In this document: positions 1-9,179 of the stretch, piece after piece
How positions within the stretch are numbered: position 1 is the first letter of the stretch
Layout of the letters: the number at the start of each line of letters is the position of its first letter
Source of the DNA: Pseudoalteromonas sp. XMcav2-N
GTDB lineage: Bacteria; Pseudomonadota; Gammaproteobacteria; Enterobacterales; Alteromonadaceae
DNA: 64,000 bases
Direction: 5' to 3'
Assembly (NCBI RefSeq): GCF_024124545.1
Contig: NZ_JAMXSF010000019.1
Coordinates: 62,001 to 126,000 of the forward strand
The notes under the pieces: model-generated
What the model was told of the DNA's origin: nothing
Database searches by the model: none
The model's input: the letters and a program-made list of their open reading frames with translations, nothing else
Position numbers and translations under genes: made by a program

Positions 1-81
1 AATCGTATGTGTTCTGTTGCGTGAACATGGCTCAGGTCTGGCAGCGAACTACTCAAAAAGAAACAAGGTAAATGTCCCGTC

Positions 82-462
82 ATGTCAGAAATCCAGTTTT
101 TAAATGTCGATTTAGAGTTAGAATCCAAGCAGGATATTTCTGCCCTGGTTGCGGATCTTAAGAAGAACGCGGTGGTACTGCACTATGATCAGGATGAGTA
201 CCGCCAGCTGGCGAGAATAGAAGCCAGCACTCAGGTGACGAGCCCGGATAAAGCCATTAATCACCTGTGTGAATTAATAGAGTCATGCTCTAAGGCCGCA
301 CTGAAGCAATGGTTGGGGTGTTCTAAGCGGACCTTTGATATCGGTTTCAGCTGCGGTGAACAGCCTAAATGTTACTCCCAGGCACTGCACGTCGATACGT
401 TGTTACGGATCTCTGCCATTGGTGCCGGGATGGAGATCACCTTGTATCCAGCTGAGAAATAA
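82..462 (+). CDS. Hypothetical protein, possibly DUF4279-like
   Basis: A 126-residue protein with no signal peptide or membrane segment. The C-terminal part (about residues 84-124) has the pattern FDIGFSCG, then a DTLLRISAIGA stretch, then ITLYP at the end. This resembles the small DUF4279 family, whose members end in a similar hydrophobic strand pattern; the match is from memory and is weak. An AAGG ribosome-binding site lies 13 bases before the ATG at 82. An out-of-frame ATG at 72 was not chosen. It stands alone and no function can be assigned. Confidence 0.6.
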   Translation: MSEIQFLNVDLELESKQDISALVADLKKNAVVLHYDQDEYRQLARIEASTQVTSPDKAINHLCELIESCSKAALKQWLGCSKRTFDIGFSCGEQPKCYSQALHVDTLLRISAIGAGMEITLYPAEK

Positions 463-816
463 TCCCTTCTATTTAGCCTGTCATTGCTCGTTGAGTTGGA
501 TCAGCGCGATAAACCGCACGGATCCAACTATGCTGGCGTGCCGCCTCGCCATTATTCCTTAACCCATAATAGTGACTGAATCCCAATAGAGTCATCACTC
601 TTGTTACTAACTGGATCTAACCTTAATTCTTTTTTTAACATTTTAAGTTTATACATAACAATGCTTTAGTGTTTATTTGTTAAATAAGTTGTGTAAATTT
701 TATATTAATGTGTTGATAATTTGATTTTCGTGTTTTATCTTGATTTGGCACACGAGAGGTGGCTTCCCGTGGTTCAGGTGAGGCCAGAACAGGATTATTT
801 CTGGAGAATTATAACA
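463..816. other. Intergenic region with inverted repeat and AT-rich promoter region
   Basis: No gene is supported here. A 9-bp inverted repeat (494-502 with 521-529, arms AGTTGGATC/GATCCAACT) lies just after the upstream gene and may act in termination, although no T-tract follows. The stretch from about 600 to 720 is AT-rich and probably holds the promoter of the next gene. An extended reading frame from 721 is open, but it lacks a ribosome-binding site and a signal peptide at its start. Confidence 0.4.
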
Positions 817-2010
817 ATGAAACGCATATCTCAGATGACCTTATCTGCACTGGCCCTGAGCCTGAGTGCAGCAGCGAGCGCAACCGCAGCCCCGGTAGAT
901 ACCGTGAATAACCTGGCAGCGCCGCTGGCACAAATTGATCGCTTTAATCCACAGGCTTTTCAGGTCAGTGATATTAAGAAGGTGATGGCGAAGTCTTTGG
1001 CGCAAGAGTTGTCAAGCCAGGGTTCGCGTTGGCAGTCAACACTGGCAAGCCAGTCTCGCCTGACTGTGCAGGACATGCAGGTATCGCAACAGGCGCAATC
1101 GCTGATCGGCCAGGCAAGCACACAGACCAGGGTACTGAAAGGATTGCCGCAAAGTGACAGCAACCTGTATCAATTACGTCTGGCCTCTGCAGACATGCTG
1201 AGCCAATGGCAGGAAGGCGAAGAGCCGCTGATCGCCTTTGCACCTAAAGGGGATGATAAGACCTGGATCCACGTAGAGGCCTATGACAGTGACGGTCAGC
1301 TTCATCTGCTGGATGCCCAGCAAATGCCGCAGCGTCCTGTGCTTGTGCTTGAGTTGGATCTGCAACAGGTACGTCGCGAAGGCCTGGCCGTGATGCAGGA
1401 TATTTTTAGCAGCGCCAGACAGACACAGGGCGCTGAGCGTGTATCTCGCGATATGCTCCAAGCGAACCAGATGACGACTCAGTCTGAAGCCATTTCGACC
1501 AGCGTTTTGAAGCGTATTCGTCTAAACAATGATCAGGAGCCGTGGATCCTGGGTAAGGCTGAAGTGTATGGCATTGTCACCGGTGTGAGCCCGTCGCGCG
1601 ATGAGCCGGTTCTGGATATTGTTGATATGCCCTACCTTGACCATGACGGCACTGACTATACACCGAATCAAATCCTTATCCACTGGGAACGTTATCGCTG
1701 GCAAGCGGCTGATGTATTGCTCATGGAGCAGGATGACAACACCAACTACAAAGATTTAGCGACGACTTTCCTGGATATTGTCACTCAGGTCATGCGCACC
1801 ATTCCGGATCCCAATGTACAGGGTTATGCGATTATTCCTCAGCTGACTAATCAGCTGATCAAAGCGATGCCAGATCACTGGTTCAGCAATGATGATGACT
1901 ACGTTGATGTGTTTTATACCTTGTTTGAAGGCCAGAACTATAGCGGGTATATGGGCGCCAGCAATAATGCAAAAATCACATTATCTCCCTTAACCATAGA
2001 GCCAAGATAA
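817..2010 (+). CDS. Exported protein of unknown function (DUF3103-like)
   Basis: The start at ATG 817 follows a GGAGA site and opens with a clear signal peptide (MKRIS, an Ala/Leu-rich core, predicted cleavage after SATAA), giving about 397 residues. The longer open frame from 721 would bury the signal peptide and is rejected. The mature protein is acidic. It has a conserved-looking C-terminal half (NDQEPWILGKAEVYGIVTG, then a DMPYLDHDGTDY segment and NDDDYVDVFYTLFEGQNYSGY) that resembles the DUF3103 family of marine gammaproteobacteria. The Asp-rich segments might bind a metal, which is inference. Two tandem terminators follow, so it is probably monocistronic. Confidence 0.75.
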   Translation: MKRISQMTLSALALSLSAAASATAAPVDTVNNLAAPLAQIDRFNPQAFQVSDIKKVMAKSLAQELSSQGSRWQSTLASQSRLTVQDMQVSQQAQSLIGQASTQTRVLKGLPQSDSNLYQLRLASADMLSQWQEGEEPLIAFAPKGDDKTWIHVEAYDSDGQLHLLDAQQMPQRPVLVLELDLQQVRREGLAVMQDIFSSARQTQGAERVSRDMLQANQMTTQSEAISTSVLKRIRLNNDQEPWILGKAEVYGIVTGVSPSRDEPVLDIVDMPYLDHDGTDYTPNQILIHWERYRWQAADVLLMEQDDNTNYKDLATTFLDIVTQVMRTIPDPNVQGYAIIPQLTNQLIKAMPDHWFSNDDDYVDVFYTLFEGQNYSGYMGASNNAKITLSPLTIEPR

Positions 2011-2068
2011 CAGCCAGTGGCCAGCCCATTGCCTTAGCTTATTAGCTCACAACCCGTTGAGTAGGTTA

Positions 2069-2096
2069 CGGTCTAACGGACTAGACCGGTTTTTTT
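2069..2096 (+). terminator. Rho-independent terminator
   Basis: A 7-bp stem (CGGTCTA at 2069-2075 with TAGACCG at 2082-2088) and a 6-base loop are followed by a run of T. It ends the transcript of the DUF3103-like gene. Confidence 0.85.
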
Positions 2097-2103
2097 ATTC
2101 TTC

Positions 2104-2139
2104 AGCGAGTATACCTTGAGTATGCTCGCTTTTTCTTTT
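2104..2139 (+). terminator. Second, tandem rho-independent terminator
   Basis: A 10-bp stem (2104-2113 with 2121-2130, one G-T wobble) and a 7-base loop are followed by TTTTCTTTT. It backs up the first terminator and insulates the efflux operon downstream. Confidence 0.8.
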
Positions 2140-2320
2140 CTGGCGCTGTATTTGAGCGATGTACATAGTTTGCATACGTCATACTGACCACGATTCTCTT
2201 TCTTTAACCTTTTCTTTTAACTTAAATTTTAATACCAAAGCTGTTTACCTAACGGCATCCGATAGACGGTTTTAACCCACTTGCGATATCGTCTTTGCTG
2301 AGAAAATACACAAACCCATA

Positions 2321-2348
2321 TTTACATACGTTCCGGTATGTATATAAT
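2321..2348 (+). promoter_or_regulatory. RND operon promoter with AcrR-like operator
   Basis: TTTACA (2321-2326) and TATAAT (2343-2348) are separated by 16 bases. Between them sits a perfect inverted repeat: TACATAC (2323-2329), 6 bases, GTATGTA (2336-2342). The arms match the outer parts of the E. coli AcrR operator (TACATAC...GTATGTA, recalled). A TetR-family repressor bound here would occlude the promoter. The TetR gene at the end of this operon (6807-7436) is the obvious candidate, which implies autoregulation. Confidence 0.8.
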
Positions 2349-2384
2349 TCAAACATTCCATGGGGTATGTAAAAGAGGGTGAGT

Positions 2385-3650
2385 GTGAAACCATATTTAG
2401 TAATTGCGGCCACAATGATGAGTTTGCTGCTAGTCAAAACAGGTTATGCAGATAATAAAGCAGGGGCCTATGCCGTTGAGGCAAGTACGGCGAGTAAACA
2501 GACGATCAGAGACTGGGCCTTTGCAGAAGGGATTGCACAAGGGATCCGCCGCGAGTACCTGAATTTTGAAAGCGGCGGCAAGGTGGTCTTTCTGGCTGAC
2601 GACCAAAGTGGCAACCGCTTGCGCGCGGGCAGTTTTGTCACCGGACCTAAACCCGGAGAGCGTTTTGGTCAGCTGCTTGCGCGCGTCGATGAACGCACCG
2701 GCGCGGAAGCCGTTAAAGGCTATGAGGCGTCACTGCGCAGCGCGGTACTGGGCATTGAGCAGGCGCGGGCGCAGCTGCATCAGGCTCAGAACAACCATAA
2801 TCTGGCGAAAACCAGTTTTGAGCGTGCACAATCAATGTGGGAGCGCAAGCTCATTGCTAAAGAGCGTTTTGAAGCCGTGAAAACTGAGCTGCTGAATGCG
2901 CAGCAATCCATGCACACCGCGACTGCGGCACTGGACTCTGCCCGAAGTCAGAAGCTGGCGGCGCAGGCCCAGCTGAATCAGGGTAAAGTGAATCTGGAAA
3001 AGACTGGCATATTTGCGCCCTTTGATGGTCAGCTCAGAGCGGTCAATATTCGCCAGGGGGATTACTGGGCAGGGCCAGCAGCGGTGATGTCAGATAAAGA
3101 CCGGGAAATGCATGCGGCCATGGTGGTGATCGACACCAGTCAGTACGAGGTCACTTTAAACGTACCTTATTACGCTGCCGACAAATTGGCTGAAGGACAA
3201 ACTGTATATCTGAGCTGGAGCAATGAGAAGCTGCTGAATGCAGCTAACAGTGGCTTCACCACCGGGGATATCAGTCTGGGTAAGATTTTCTCTGTTAGCC
3301 CGAGTATCAGCCTGAATAAGCGTGCGATTGAAGTGAAAGTGCATACCTTTACAGGCGCGCAGAACCTCAAAGATGGCATGCATGTCAGTGCCTGGATCAA
3401 GGTGGCAGAAAAACCACAGGCTTTAAGCGTACCACATCAGGCTGTGATGATGCGCAACAACCAGCCTTTTGTATACGTGATCAACGCAGCGAATAAAGCA
3501 CAACTGACGGCAGTTGAAACGGGTATCGAAGATCTCCATCGTATCGAGATCCTGGCCGGGTTGAACGCCGGCCAGCGGGTGGTCGTGAACGGTGAGCACC
3601 TGTTGGTGCATGGCAGCGCGGTACGTGCTGTGGGAGCGACCGATGAATAA
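2385..3650 (+). CDS. RND efflux periplasmic adaptor (membrane fusion protein)
   Basis: HlyD/AcrA-family adaptor that bridges an inner-membrane RND pump to an outer-membrane channel. The GTG at 2385 is preferred because GAGGG lies 5-6 bases upstream. The GTG at 2379 would abut that site. The N-terminus is a signal peptide (hydrophobic core, cleavage near GYADN). Residues of roughly 100-200 are Ala/Gln-rich heptads forming the alpha-hairpin coiled coil, flanked by lipoyl half-motifs (around VDERTGAEA and FAPFDGQLRAVNIRQGDYW), then beta-barrel and membrane-proximal domains. There is no lipobox cysteine, so it is probably periplasmic rather than a lipoprotein. Its 3' end overlaps the permease start by 8 bases. 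Confidence 0.92.
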   Translation: MKPYLVIAATMMSLLLVKTGYADNKAGAYAVEASTASKQTIRDWAFAEGIAQGIRREYLNFESGGKVVFLADDQSGNRLRAGSFVTGPKPGERFGQLLARVDERTGAEAVKGYEASLRSAVLGIEQARAQLHQAQNNHNLAKTSFERAQSMWERKLIAKERFEAVKTELLNAQQSMHTATAALDSARSQKLAAQAQLNQGKVNLEKTGIFAPFDGQLRAVNIRQGDYWAGPAAVMSDKDREMHAAMVVIDTSQYEVTLNVPYYAADKLAEGQTVYLSWSNEKLLNAANSGFTTGDISLGKIFSVSPSISLNKRAIEVKVHTFTGAQNLKDGMHVSAWIKVAEKPQALSVPHQAVMMRNNQPFVYVINAANKAQLTAVETGIEDLHRIEILAGLNAGQRVVVNGEHLLVHGSAVRAVGATDE

Positions 3651-6600
3651 GCAGGGTCTGGCACATAAACTGTTTGTCGATAAAGTCATTTCAACTTTGT
3701 TGCTGGCCATCTTGTTGGTCGGCGGGGTACTGGCTTACTCGGGCATGTTGAAAGAAAACTATCCGGACCTTGAAATACCCCAGGCCATTATTACGGTTGA
3801 ATGGCCGGGGGCGGCCGCAGAGCAGGTTGAAAAGGAGATAACTAAACCCCTGGAAGACGCGCTCAATGGTTTGCAGGGGCTTAAAAAGCTGCAAAGTGGC
3901 TCACAGTTTTCTTATGCCGTGATTGCCGTGGAGTTCAAGTCCGATGAACCGATGAATGAGGCGATGCAGCGCTTAAGAGCGAAAGTCGATGAAGGCAAAG
4001 CTGAATTTCCCGGTGCGGTGAAAACTCCGTTAATCGAACAGGTCTCAGTGAATGATACGCCGATTATTGAATTTATGCTGTATGGCTCGCTGGATGACAC
4101 CAGTTTCAGTCTGGTGGTTAAAACCATTGAAAAGCGTCTGGAGGCCAAACCTGGGGTAAAAAAGGTGGATAAGGGCGGCTATCGGGAAACGGTCGTACAT
4201 GTACGCATGCTGCCGGACAGGTTAAGGTCGTTGAAAATATCTCCCAATCTGGTCCGCCAGCGCATTGAGGAGGCCAACCTTGATACCAGCTGGGGGGAGT
4301 ATGACGATGGTCATCGTATTCATCGTTTGTATCTGGCGGGTCGTTTCGATGATATCAGGGCATTGCAGCAATTGCCGATTGCACGACTGAGCGATAATCG
4401 CCTGATCCGGCTTGAAGAAGTGGCGCTGGTTTACAAAGGGCTGGATAAAGTTAAAAGCGAAACGTATTTCTCTGAACTGGGAGAACCTTTTACCCAGGGA
4501 GTGTCACTTGGGGTGAAAAAACGTCCGGGTGTTGACACTATTACGCTTATCAATGAAGTGAAAGCAGCCATGGCGGAGTACCAGAAGCAGGGGTTCTGGC
4601 CGGAGGGTCTGAAAGTGCAGATCATCAGCGATGAAAGCGCCCTGATTGATGAGTCTTTTGCCAATGTGTTCAGTAATATCTGGCAGGCCATGCTCGCGGT
4701 GTTCATCATTTTAATGGTGTTGCTCACCTGGCGGGAAGCACTGATCGCCGGTGCTGCGATCCCGCTCACTTTTTTGGGGGCGCTGATGATCCTGGGTTTA
4801 TTCGGCTATACCCTGAATACCATGATGATCATCGGTATGGTGTTGGCATTGGGCATGCTGGTGGATGTTTTCATTCTGGTGATGGAAGGGATGCACGATA
4901 ACCTCTACAGCAAACGCCTGTCATTTAAGGAAGCGGCGCTGGCAACCGTTAAGACCTATGCCATGCCTGCGTTTTCAGGCCAGCTGACCACCATTTTGGC
5001 GATGGCACCTATGATGGCCATCGGCGGTGTGGATGGTAAGTTTATTCGTCTAATCCCCATCACCGCAGTGTTGTGTCTGGTGTTGAGCTATCTGATTGCC
5101 TTTGTGATCTGTATTCCTCTGTCGCAATATTTGCTGAGCAACGCCAAACAGGCTCAGATGAGTAAGGTTGACAAACTGACTCAGGTCGCCGGGCAGCGTT
5201 TGCAGCTTTGGCTGAATCGGTTTGCCTTGCGCAGTCGTCGTCTTGCGGGCACCTGGGTTGCTGGCAGCGTTATTGTGTGGCTGATCTCAATTGGGCTGAT
5301 GAGTTCGCTGCCGTCGCTGCTTTATCCAAAGGCGGATGGCCGAAACCTTGCTATCACCATAGAGCTGGGGCCGGATGCGACACTGGCACAAAGTCGCTCG
5401 GTGGCCGAGCGGGCTGGTGCATATCTGGCCACGCTACCCTACTTTGAAAACGTGACTATGTACGTGGGCAAAAAAAGCCCCAGAGCAATCAGCTCCATCA
5501 GTGATCAGCTACTGCTCAATGAAAATCCGAATCTGGTGGGGTTCTCGGCATTATTCGTGCCTAAGGACGAGCGCACCCAGTTAGCCTATGAATACGTGCC
5601 TGAGCTCAGAGCGGGTCTGAACGAGGCGCTGGCCGACGTTGCCGGTATTACCGTGCTGTTTACACCTGAAGTGGGCGGGTCCAGCAACGATGACCCCGTG
5701 CAAATTGTGCTCAGTGGTTCCGATATGGCGCAGCTGTCGGCGTATGCCAGTCAGGTTCAGCAGCAGTTGGCTACTATTAATGGGGTGACTGATGTGCGCA
5801 ATAACCTGGGGGCGTGGCAAAGTCAGGTGAGACTGACGGCCAACCGGGAAGCGTTGAATTTTCACGGTATTACCGAGCAAGATTTTGCCAGTCAGCTGCG
5901 CCTGGCAACCGAAGCGGATGAATACGGCAAGTTTAAACTTGCGGGGACGGAGGACGACCTGAAGATCCGACTCAGTACATACTGGGAGAGCCGGGATGAA
6001 GATATCGGCGGCCCTAAGTCTATGGCCGAGATCAGCCTGATCAGTTTATTTACCCCTGAGGGGGAGCTGGTCCCCGGTGGCAACCTGGTGGAATATGAGA
6101 TTGATGCGGTGCCGCCACTATATACGCATGCCCAGACTCAGCGTGCTATTACTATCAAAGCTAAAGTAGAAGGGATCACCGTTGGTGAAGTGATTGCACA
6201 GCTTGATCCCCACCTGCAGGCCTGGCAGCAAACCTGGCCAGAGGGATATGGGTATAGCTATGCGGGAGAAGCGGAAAACGCCGAAGAAACCTATGGCTCC
6301 GCCGGGGTGGTGTTTGTGCTGGCAATCATGATGGTATTTGCGGTTCTGACCTTAGCGTTGGGCTCATTCAAACAGCCACTGGTGGTGCTGTTTACCATTC
6401 CGCTGGCATTGATTGGCACCTTTAGCGGATTCTGGGTGTTCCAAATCCCGTTCTCCTTCCCTGCCATGATAGGGTTAATTGCACTGGTGGGGATTGTGGT
6501 CAACAACGCCATCGTGATGCTGGACACCATAAACAGTCATATTAAAGCCGGGGTAGGGCTCAGAGATGCCTGTGCCCGCGGTGCGGCGGACCGCCTCAGG

Positions 6601-6786
6601 CCCATAATTGGCACCAGTATCACCACCATAGTGGGATTGGTGCCGTTGGGACTGAGCGACCCGACCTGGTTCCCACTGTGCTTTGCAATTATATTTGGCT
6701 TGCTGGCATCGACTCTGGTGGCCATGATTGTCATTCCGGCAATGTACATGCTAGTCTCGCGACCATTATCTGATAAGCCTGTTTAA
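3643..6786 (+). CDS. RND efflux permease, AcrB/HAE-type
   Basis: About 1047 residues, the usual RND length, with one N-terminal membrane helix, a large periplasmic loop, a block of helices, and the same plan repeated. ATG 3643 (MNKQGLAHK) is chosen; it has GGAG upstream and overlaps the adaptor stop. The longer frame from 3592 lacks support. In the fourth helix the usual pair of proton-relay aspartates (VDD) reads LVDVFILVMEG, so the second Asp is replaced by Val. The helix-10 region reads GIVVNNAIVMLD, with Asn where AcrB has Lys. Coupling may therefore differ from AcrB. It forms an operon with the adaptor and the TetR gene. No outer-membrane channel gene is present. Confidence 0.93.
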   Translation: MNKQGLAHKLFVDKVISTLLLAILLVGGVLAYSGMLKENYPDLEIPQAIITVEWPGAAAEQVEKEITKPLEDALNGLQGLKKLQSGSQFSYAVIAVEFKSDEPMNEAMQRLRAKVDEGKAEFPGAVKTPLIEQVSVNDTPIIEFMLYGSLDDTSFSLVVKTIEKRLEAKPGVKKVDKGGYRETVVHVRMLPDRLRSLKISPNLVRQRIEEANLDTSWGEYDDGHRIHRLYLAGRFDDIRALQQLPIARLSDNRLIRLEEVALVYKGLDKVKSETYFSELGEPFTQGVSLGVKKRPGVDTITLINEVKAAMAEYQKQGFWPEGLKVQIISDESALIDESFANVFSNIWQAMLAVFIILMVLLTWREALIAGAAIPLTFLGALMILGLFGYTLNTMMIIGMVLALGMLVDVFILVMEGMHDNLYSKRLSFKEAALATVKTYAMPAFSGQLTTILAMAPMMAIGGVDGKFIRLIPITAVLCLVLSYLIAFVICIPLSQYLLSNAKQAQMSKVDKLTQVAGQRLQLWLNRFALRSRRLAGTWVAGSVIVWLISIGLMSSLPSLLYPKADGRNLAITIELGPDATLAQSRSVAERAGAYLATLPYFENVTMYVGKKSPRAISSISDQLLLNENPNLVGFSALFVPKDERTQLAYEYVPELRAGLNEALADVAGITVLFTPEVGGSSNDDPVQIVLSGSDMAQLSAYASQVQQQLATINGVTDVRNNLGAWQSQVRLTANREALNFHGITEQDFASQLRLATEADEYGKFKLAGTEDDLKIRLSTYWESRDEDIGGPKSMAEISLISLFTPEGELVPGGNLVEYEIDAVPPLYTHAQTQRAITIKAKVEGITVGEVIAQLDPHLQAWQQTWPEGYGYSYAGEAENAEETYGSAGVVFVLAIMMVFAVLTLALGSFKQPLVVLFTIPLALIGTFSGFWVFQIPFSFPAMIGLIALVGIVVNNAIVMLDTINSHIKAGVGLRDACARGAADRLRPIIGTSITTIVGLVPLGLSDPTWFPLCFAIIFGLLASTLVAMIVIPAMYMLVSRPLSDKPV

Positions 6787-6806
6787 TATCTGGATGGAAA
6801 CTACTG

Positions 6807-7436
6807 ATGCCCAGAAGAACCAAAGAAGAAGCCGAGCAGACGCGCCTGGCGTTGATCAAATCCGCACTGCAACTGTTCAGTGAAAAAGGGGTCGCACACA
6901 CGACCCTGATGGATATTTCTAAGGCTGCGGGCGTGACCAAAGGGGCGTTTTACTGGCACTTCAAGAATAAGCTGGAAGTGCTGGAGGCGATCACCCAGGA
7001 GTATGCGTTGCCTCTGGACGAGGCGGCGCAGCACAAGCTGGAAACCATGGTGCCCAGTAGCGCGAATCTGATTGAAGCAATCGCTTTTTATTTCGAGACC
7101 CTGGAACAATCGGAGGCCCTGATCGCTTTTCAGGAAGTGATCTTGTTTAAGTGTGAATATACCGATGAGTTCAGTGCGTTACTTAAGCGGGATAAGGATG
7201 ATCTCGAGAAAGCCCGTGATATTTTTACTGCGTTTATTACTGAAATGGACGAAAGCCAGTGGCAGGGTCCACGCCCTGATACAGCGCACATCGAAGTGGT
7301 GAGTCAAACACTGCTCAATGCATTGGTCGGTGCTTTGTTTCAATGGCTCACAACCCGCGAGGGCATATTGTCTCAGACTGTGATCCAGACGGTCAGGATG
7401 ATTTTGCGTGGTGGTGGATTGAAAGTCGATGGATAA
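6807..7436 (+). CDS. TetR/AcrR-family transcriptional repressor
   Basis: A 209-residue protein with a classic TetR N-terminal helix-turn-helix (about residues 12-58: ALQLFSEKGVAHTTLMDIS, then AAGVTKGAFYWHFKNK) and an all-helical ligand-binding C-terminal domain of the AcrR type. It lies 20 bases after the permease gene in the same orientation, so it is co-transcribed with the pump it probably controls. The inverted repeat in the operon promoter (2323-2342) is the likely operator. A hairpin with a T-tract follows the stop. The inducing ligand cannot be inferred. Confidence 0.93.
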   Translation: MPRRTKEEAEQTRLALIKSALQLFSEKGVAHTTLMDISKAAGVTKGAFYWHFKNKLEVLEAITQEYALPLDEAAQHKLETMVPSSANLIEAIAFYFETLEQSEALIAFQEVILFKCEYTDEFSALLKRDKDDLEKARDIFTAFITEMDESQWQGPRPDTAHIEVVSQTLLNALVGALFQWLTTREGILSQTVIQTVRMILRGGGLKVDG

Positions 7437-7451
7437 AAAGGCAAACCTGTG

Positions 7452-7478
7452 AAGGCAAACTGATGTCTGCCTTTTTTG
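7452..7478 (+). terminator. Terminator of the RND operon
   Basis: Stem AAGGCA (7452-7457) with TGCCTT (7468-7473), followed by a T-run. It lies shortly after the tetR stop and before the convergent endonuclease gene. Confidence 0.75.
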
Positions 7479-7538
7479 GTTTGGTTCAGCCACGGCCTTG
7501 TGCGCTGAACCTTTTTTGTATCAATATAGTGGTGAAAA

Positions 7539-9179
7539 TTACCAGATCTGCTCTACAAACTCAGGGTGATCCACAAACGGGTTGCGATTGCCCTGAAACT
7601 GATAGGCACCTTCGTTGCGGGCACGCTCCAGTGCATCAACCGGATCGGCCTGATGCCAGCGTTTGAGCATAGTAACAACCCAGGCCTCGAACACCTGATC
7701 ACTGCTGCCATTGAGCACGGCATCCCCATTGGTGGAATAGCTTTGCCAGCTGGCAATGCGGTCCTGGTAACGGGTCGCCATATAAAAGTAGGCACGGGCA
7801 AAGTCACCCTTGAACTGATCAATCGGCTCAAACACGGTGCCACTGTACCCTATGCCAGAGGCGCTGCCTACTTTACTGCCGTTGCTTGAGACATAAGTGC
7901 TGCTGCCGACTTCGCCAAACGGGAAGCTGCTGCGGCGGTTATTCACATAGCCGTCGGAGGCAAAGATATGATGAATGTCAGAGTTCATTGGCTCAATTTT
8001 GCCACCAAACCAGCTTTTCGGAAATGAATGCTCACGGTTGTAGCAGTCACCTTCGGTACGGGCGGTACCACATTGATCGCTGATGGCCGTGAATTCATTA
8101 CTATCTGTTCCTGATGGCTTTTCTGAATAGCGGTCCAGCACCGTACCATTGTTCTCGAAGTAGCGGTCGCGCTCGTACTGATCGATGAACGACCAGATGG
8201 CACTGTAGCCCTGATTATTATGGCTGGCAATGATGTTATGCAGGGCAGTTTTAAGAGCATAACCCGATAAACCTGCTGCAGCACTGTAGTAACCAGTCGG
8301 AGTATCACCACCACCGTCACCACCGCCAGTACCCAGCGTGAAGCTGTGCGAAGCCGACGAAGTGAACTGACTACCCGACGCTATCGTCCCGGATGGACCG
8401 TTCAGGCTATATGAGCCGTTTCCATAACTGCAACAAATACCGTCACCATAGCTATCAGATATAGTAAAAGTGTATGAGCCATCGGTTAAGCACAGGCTTT
8501 CACTATAGTTCTGACTGGCGCCATAATTCTGTCCGCTTGCGACGGTCGTATTGGACGCATTTTTTATGACCCAGCTGGTCTCCTCACCATACCTGTCTGT
8601 GGTCAGGTTGAAGGTCAGCGCATTGGCCTGGCAGGCACCGCCGGTTGGTGGTGGTGTGCTTGTGGTCCCGCTGGGCTGGAAGTTATCAATATAGACGGTT
8701 TCATTGCCGTCAAATCCGCTGATGTCATAAAAACGCAGACCCACGGTGATTTGGCCATTGCTGGTCGCCGTATAATCGTGGCTCAGTTGTTGCCATTGGT
8801 TTAATTGTTGCGGATCCGAATAATTGTGATAACCGTCAGCGACCAGACGAGCCCTGACGCCACCTTCAGTATGATAGACCCAGGTACTGAAGGTGTAGGT
8901 TTTGCCGGCTTCAACCGTGACGGTTTGTGCCAGATCTGTATTGCCCTGCGTCGTCGTCAGTACATTGACGGCGGCAGCCGTCTGTCCGCTGTAAACGCGA
9001 TTCTGTTCGGTAGTCAATGAGATACCCGAATCAATGGTGGTCCAGTTGCTGGGTTTACCCAGCTGCCATTGTTCGAAATCACCGTTGTCTACCTGTCCCC
9101 ATGCCATGGTACTGAGCAGGCTTAACGCGCTGCCAGCCAGGCCCATTGTCAGGCGCAAAGGCCCTTTTATTGTAATCAT
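7539..9179 (-). CDS. Secreted multidomain endonuclease I
   Basis: A 546-residue exported nuclease. A signal peptide (about residues 1-28, ending MAWGQ) is followed by a carbohydrate-binding-module-like beta-sandwich (about 30-170; it starts NGDFEQW and ends VYIDNFQPS) and a Thr/Pro linker. A second beta domain with a CC pair and a DSYGDGICC motif follows (about 182-285), then a Gly-rich linker. The C-terminal endonuclease I domain runs from about 300 to the end. The nuclease core shows NREHSFPKSWFG and DIHHIFASDGYVNNRRSSFPFGE, the His/Asn-rich beta-beta-alpha metal motif of the EndA/Vvn family. The simple periplasmic EndA proteins are about 230 residues, so the N-terminal domains are additions. 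Extracellular DNA degradation is inferred. Confidence 0.9.
   Translation of the reverse strand: MITIKGPLRLTMGLAGSALSLLSTMAWGQVDNGDFEQWQLGKPSNWTTIDSGISLTTEQNRVYSGQTAAAVNVLTTTQGNTDLAQTVTVEAGKTYTFSTWVYHTEGGVRARLVADGYHNYSDPQQLNQWQQLSHDYTATSNGQITVGLRFYDISGFDGNETVYIDNFQPSGTTSTPPPTGGACQANALTFNLTTDRYGEETSWVIKNASNTTVASGQNYGASQNYSESLCLTDGSYTFTISDSYGDGICCSYGNGSYSLNGPSGTIASGSQFTSSASHSFTLGTGGGDGGGDTPTGYYSAAAGLSGYALKTALHNIIASHNNQGYSAIWSFIDQYERDRYFENNGTVLDRYSEKPSGTDSNEFTAISDQCGTARTEGDCYNREHSFPKSWFGGKIEPMNSDIHHIFASDGYVNNRRSSFPFGEVGSSTYVSSNGSKVGSASGIGYSGTVFEPIDQFKGDFARAYFYMATRYQDRIASWQSYSTNGDAVLNGSSDQVFEAWVVTMLKRWHQADPVDALERARNEGAYQFQGNRNPFVDHPEFVEQIW

Noticed and set aside
721..816. N-terminal extension of the DUF3103-like protein
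   Set aside because: It would place the signal peptide internally and has no ribosome-binding site; ATG 817 has both.
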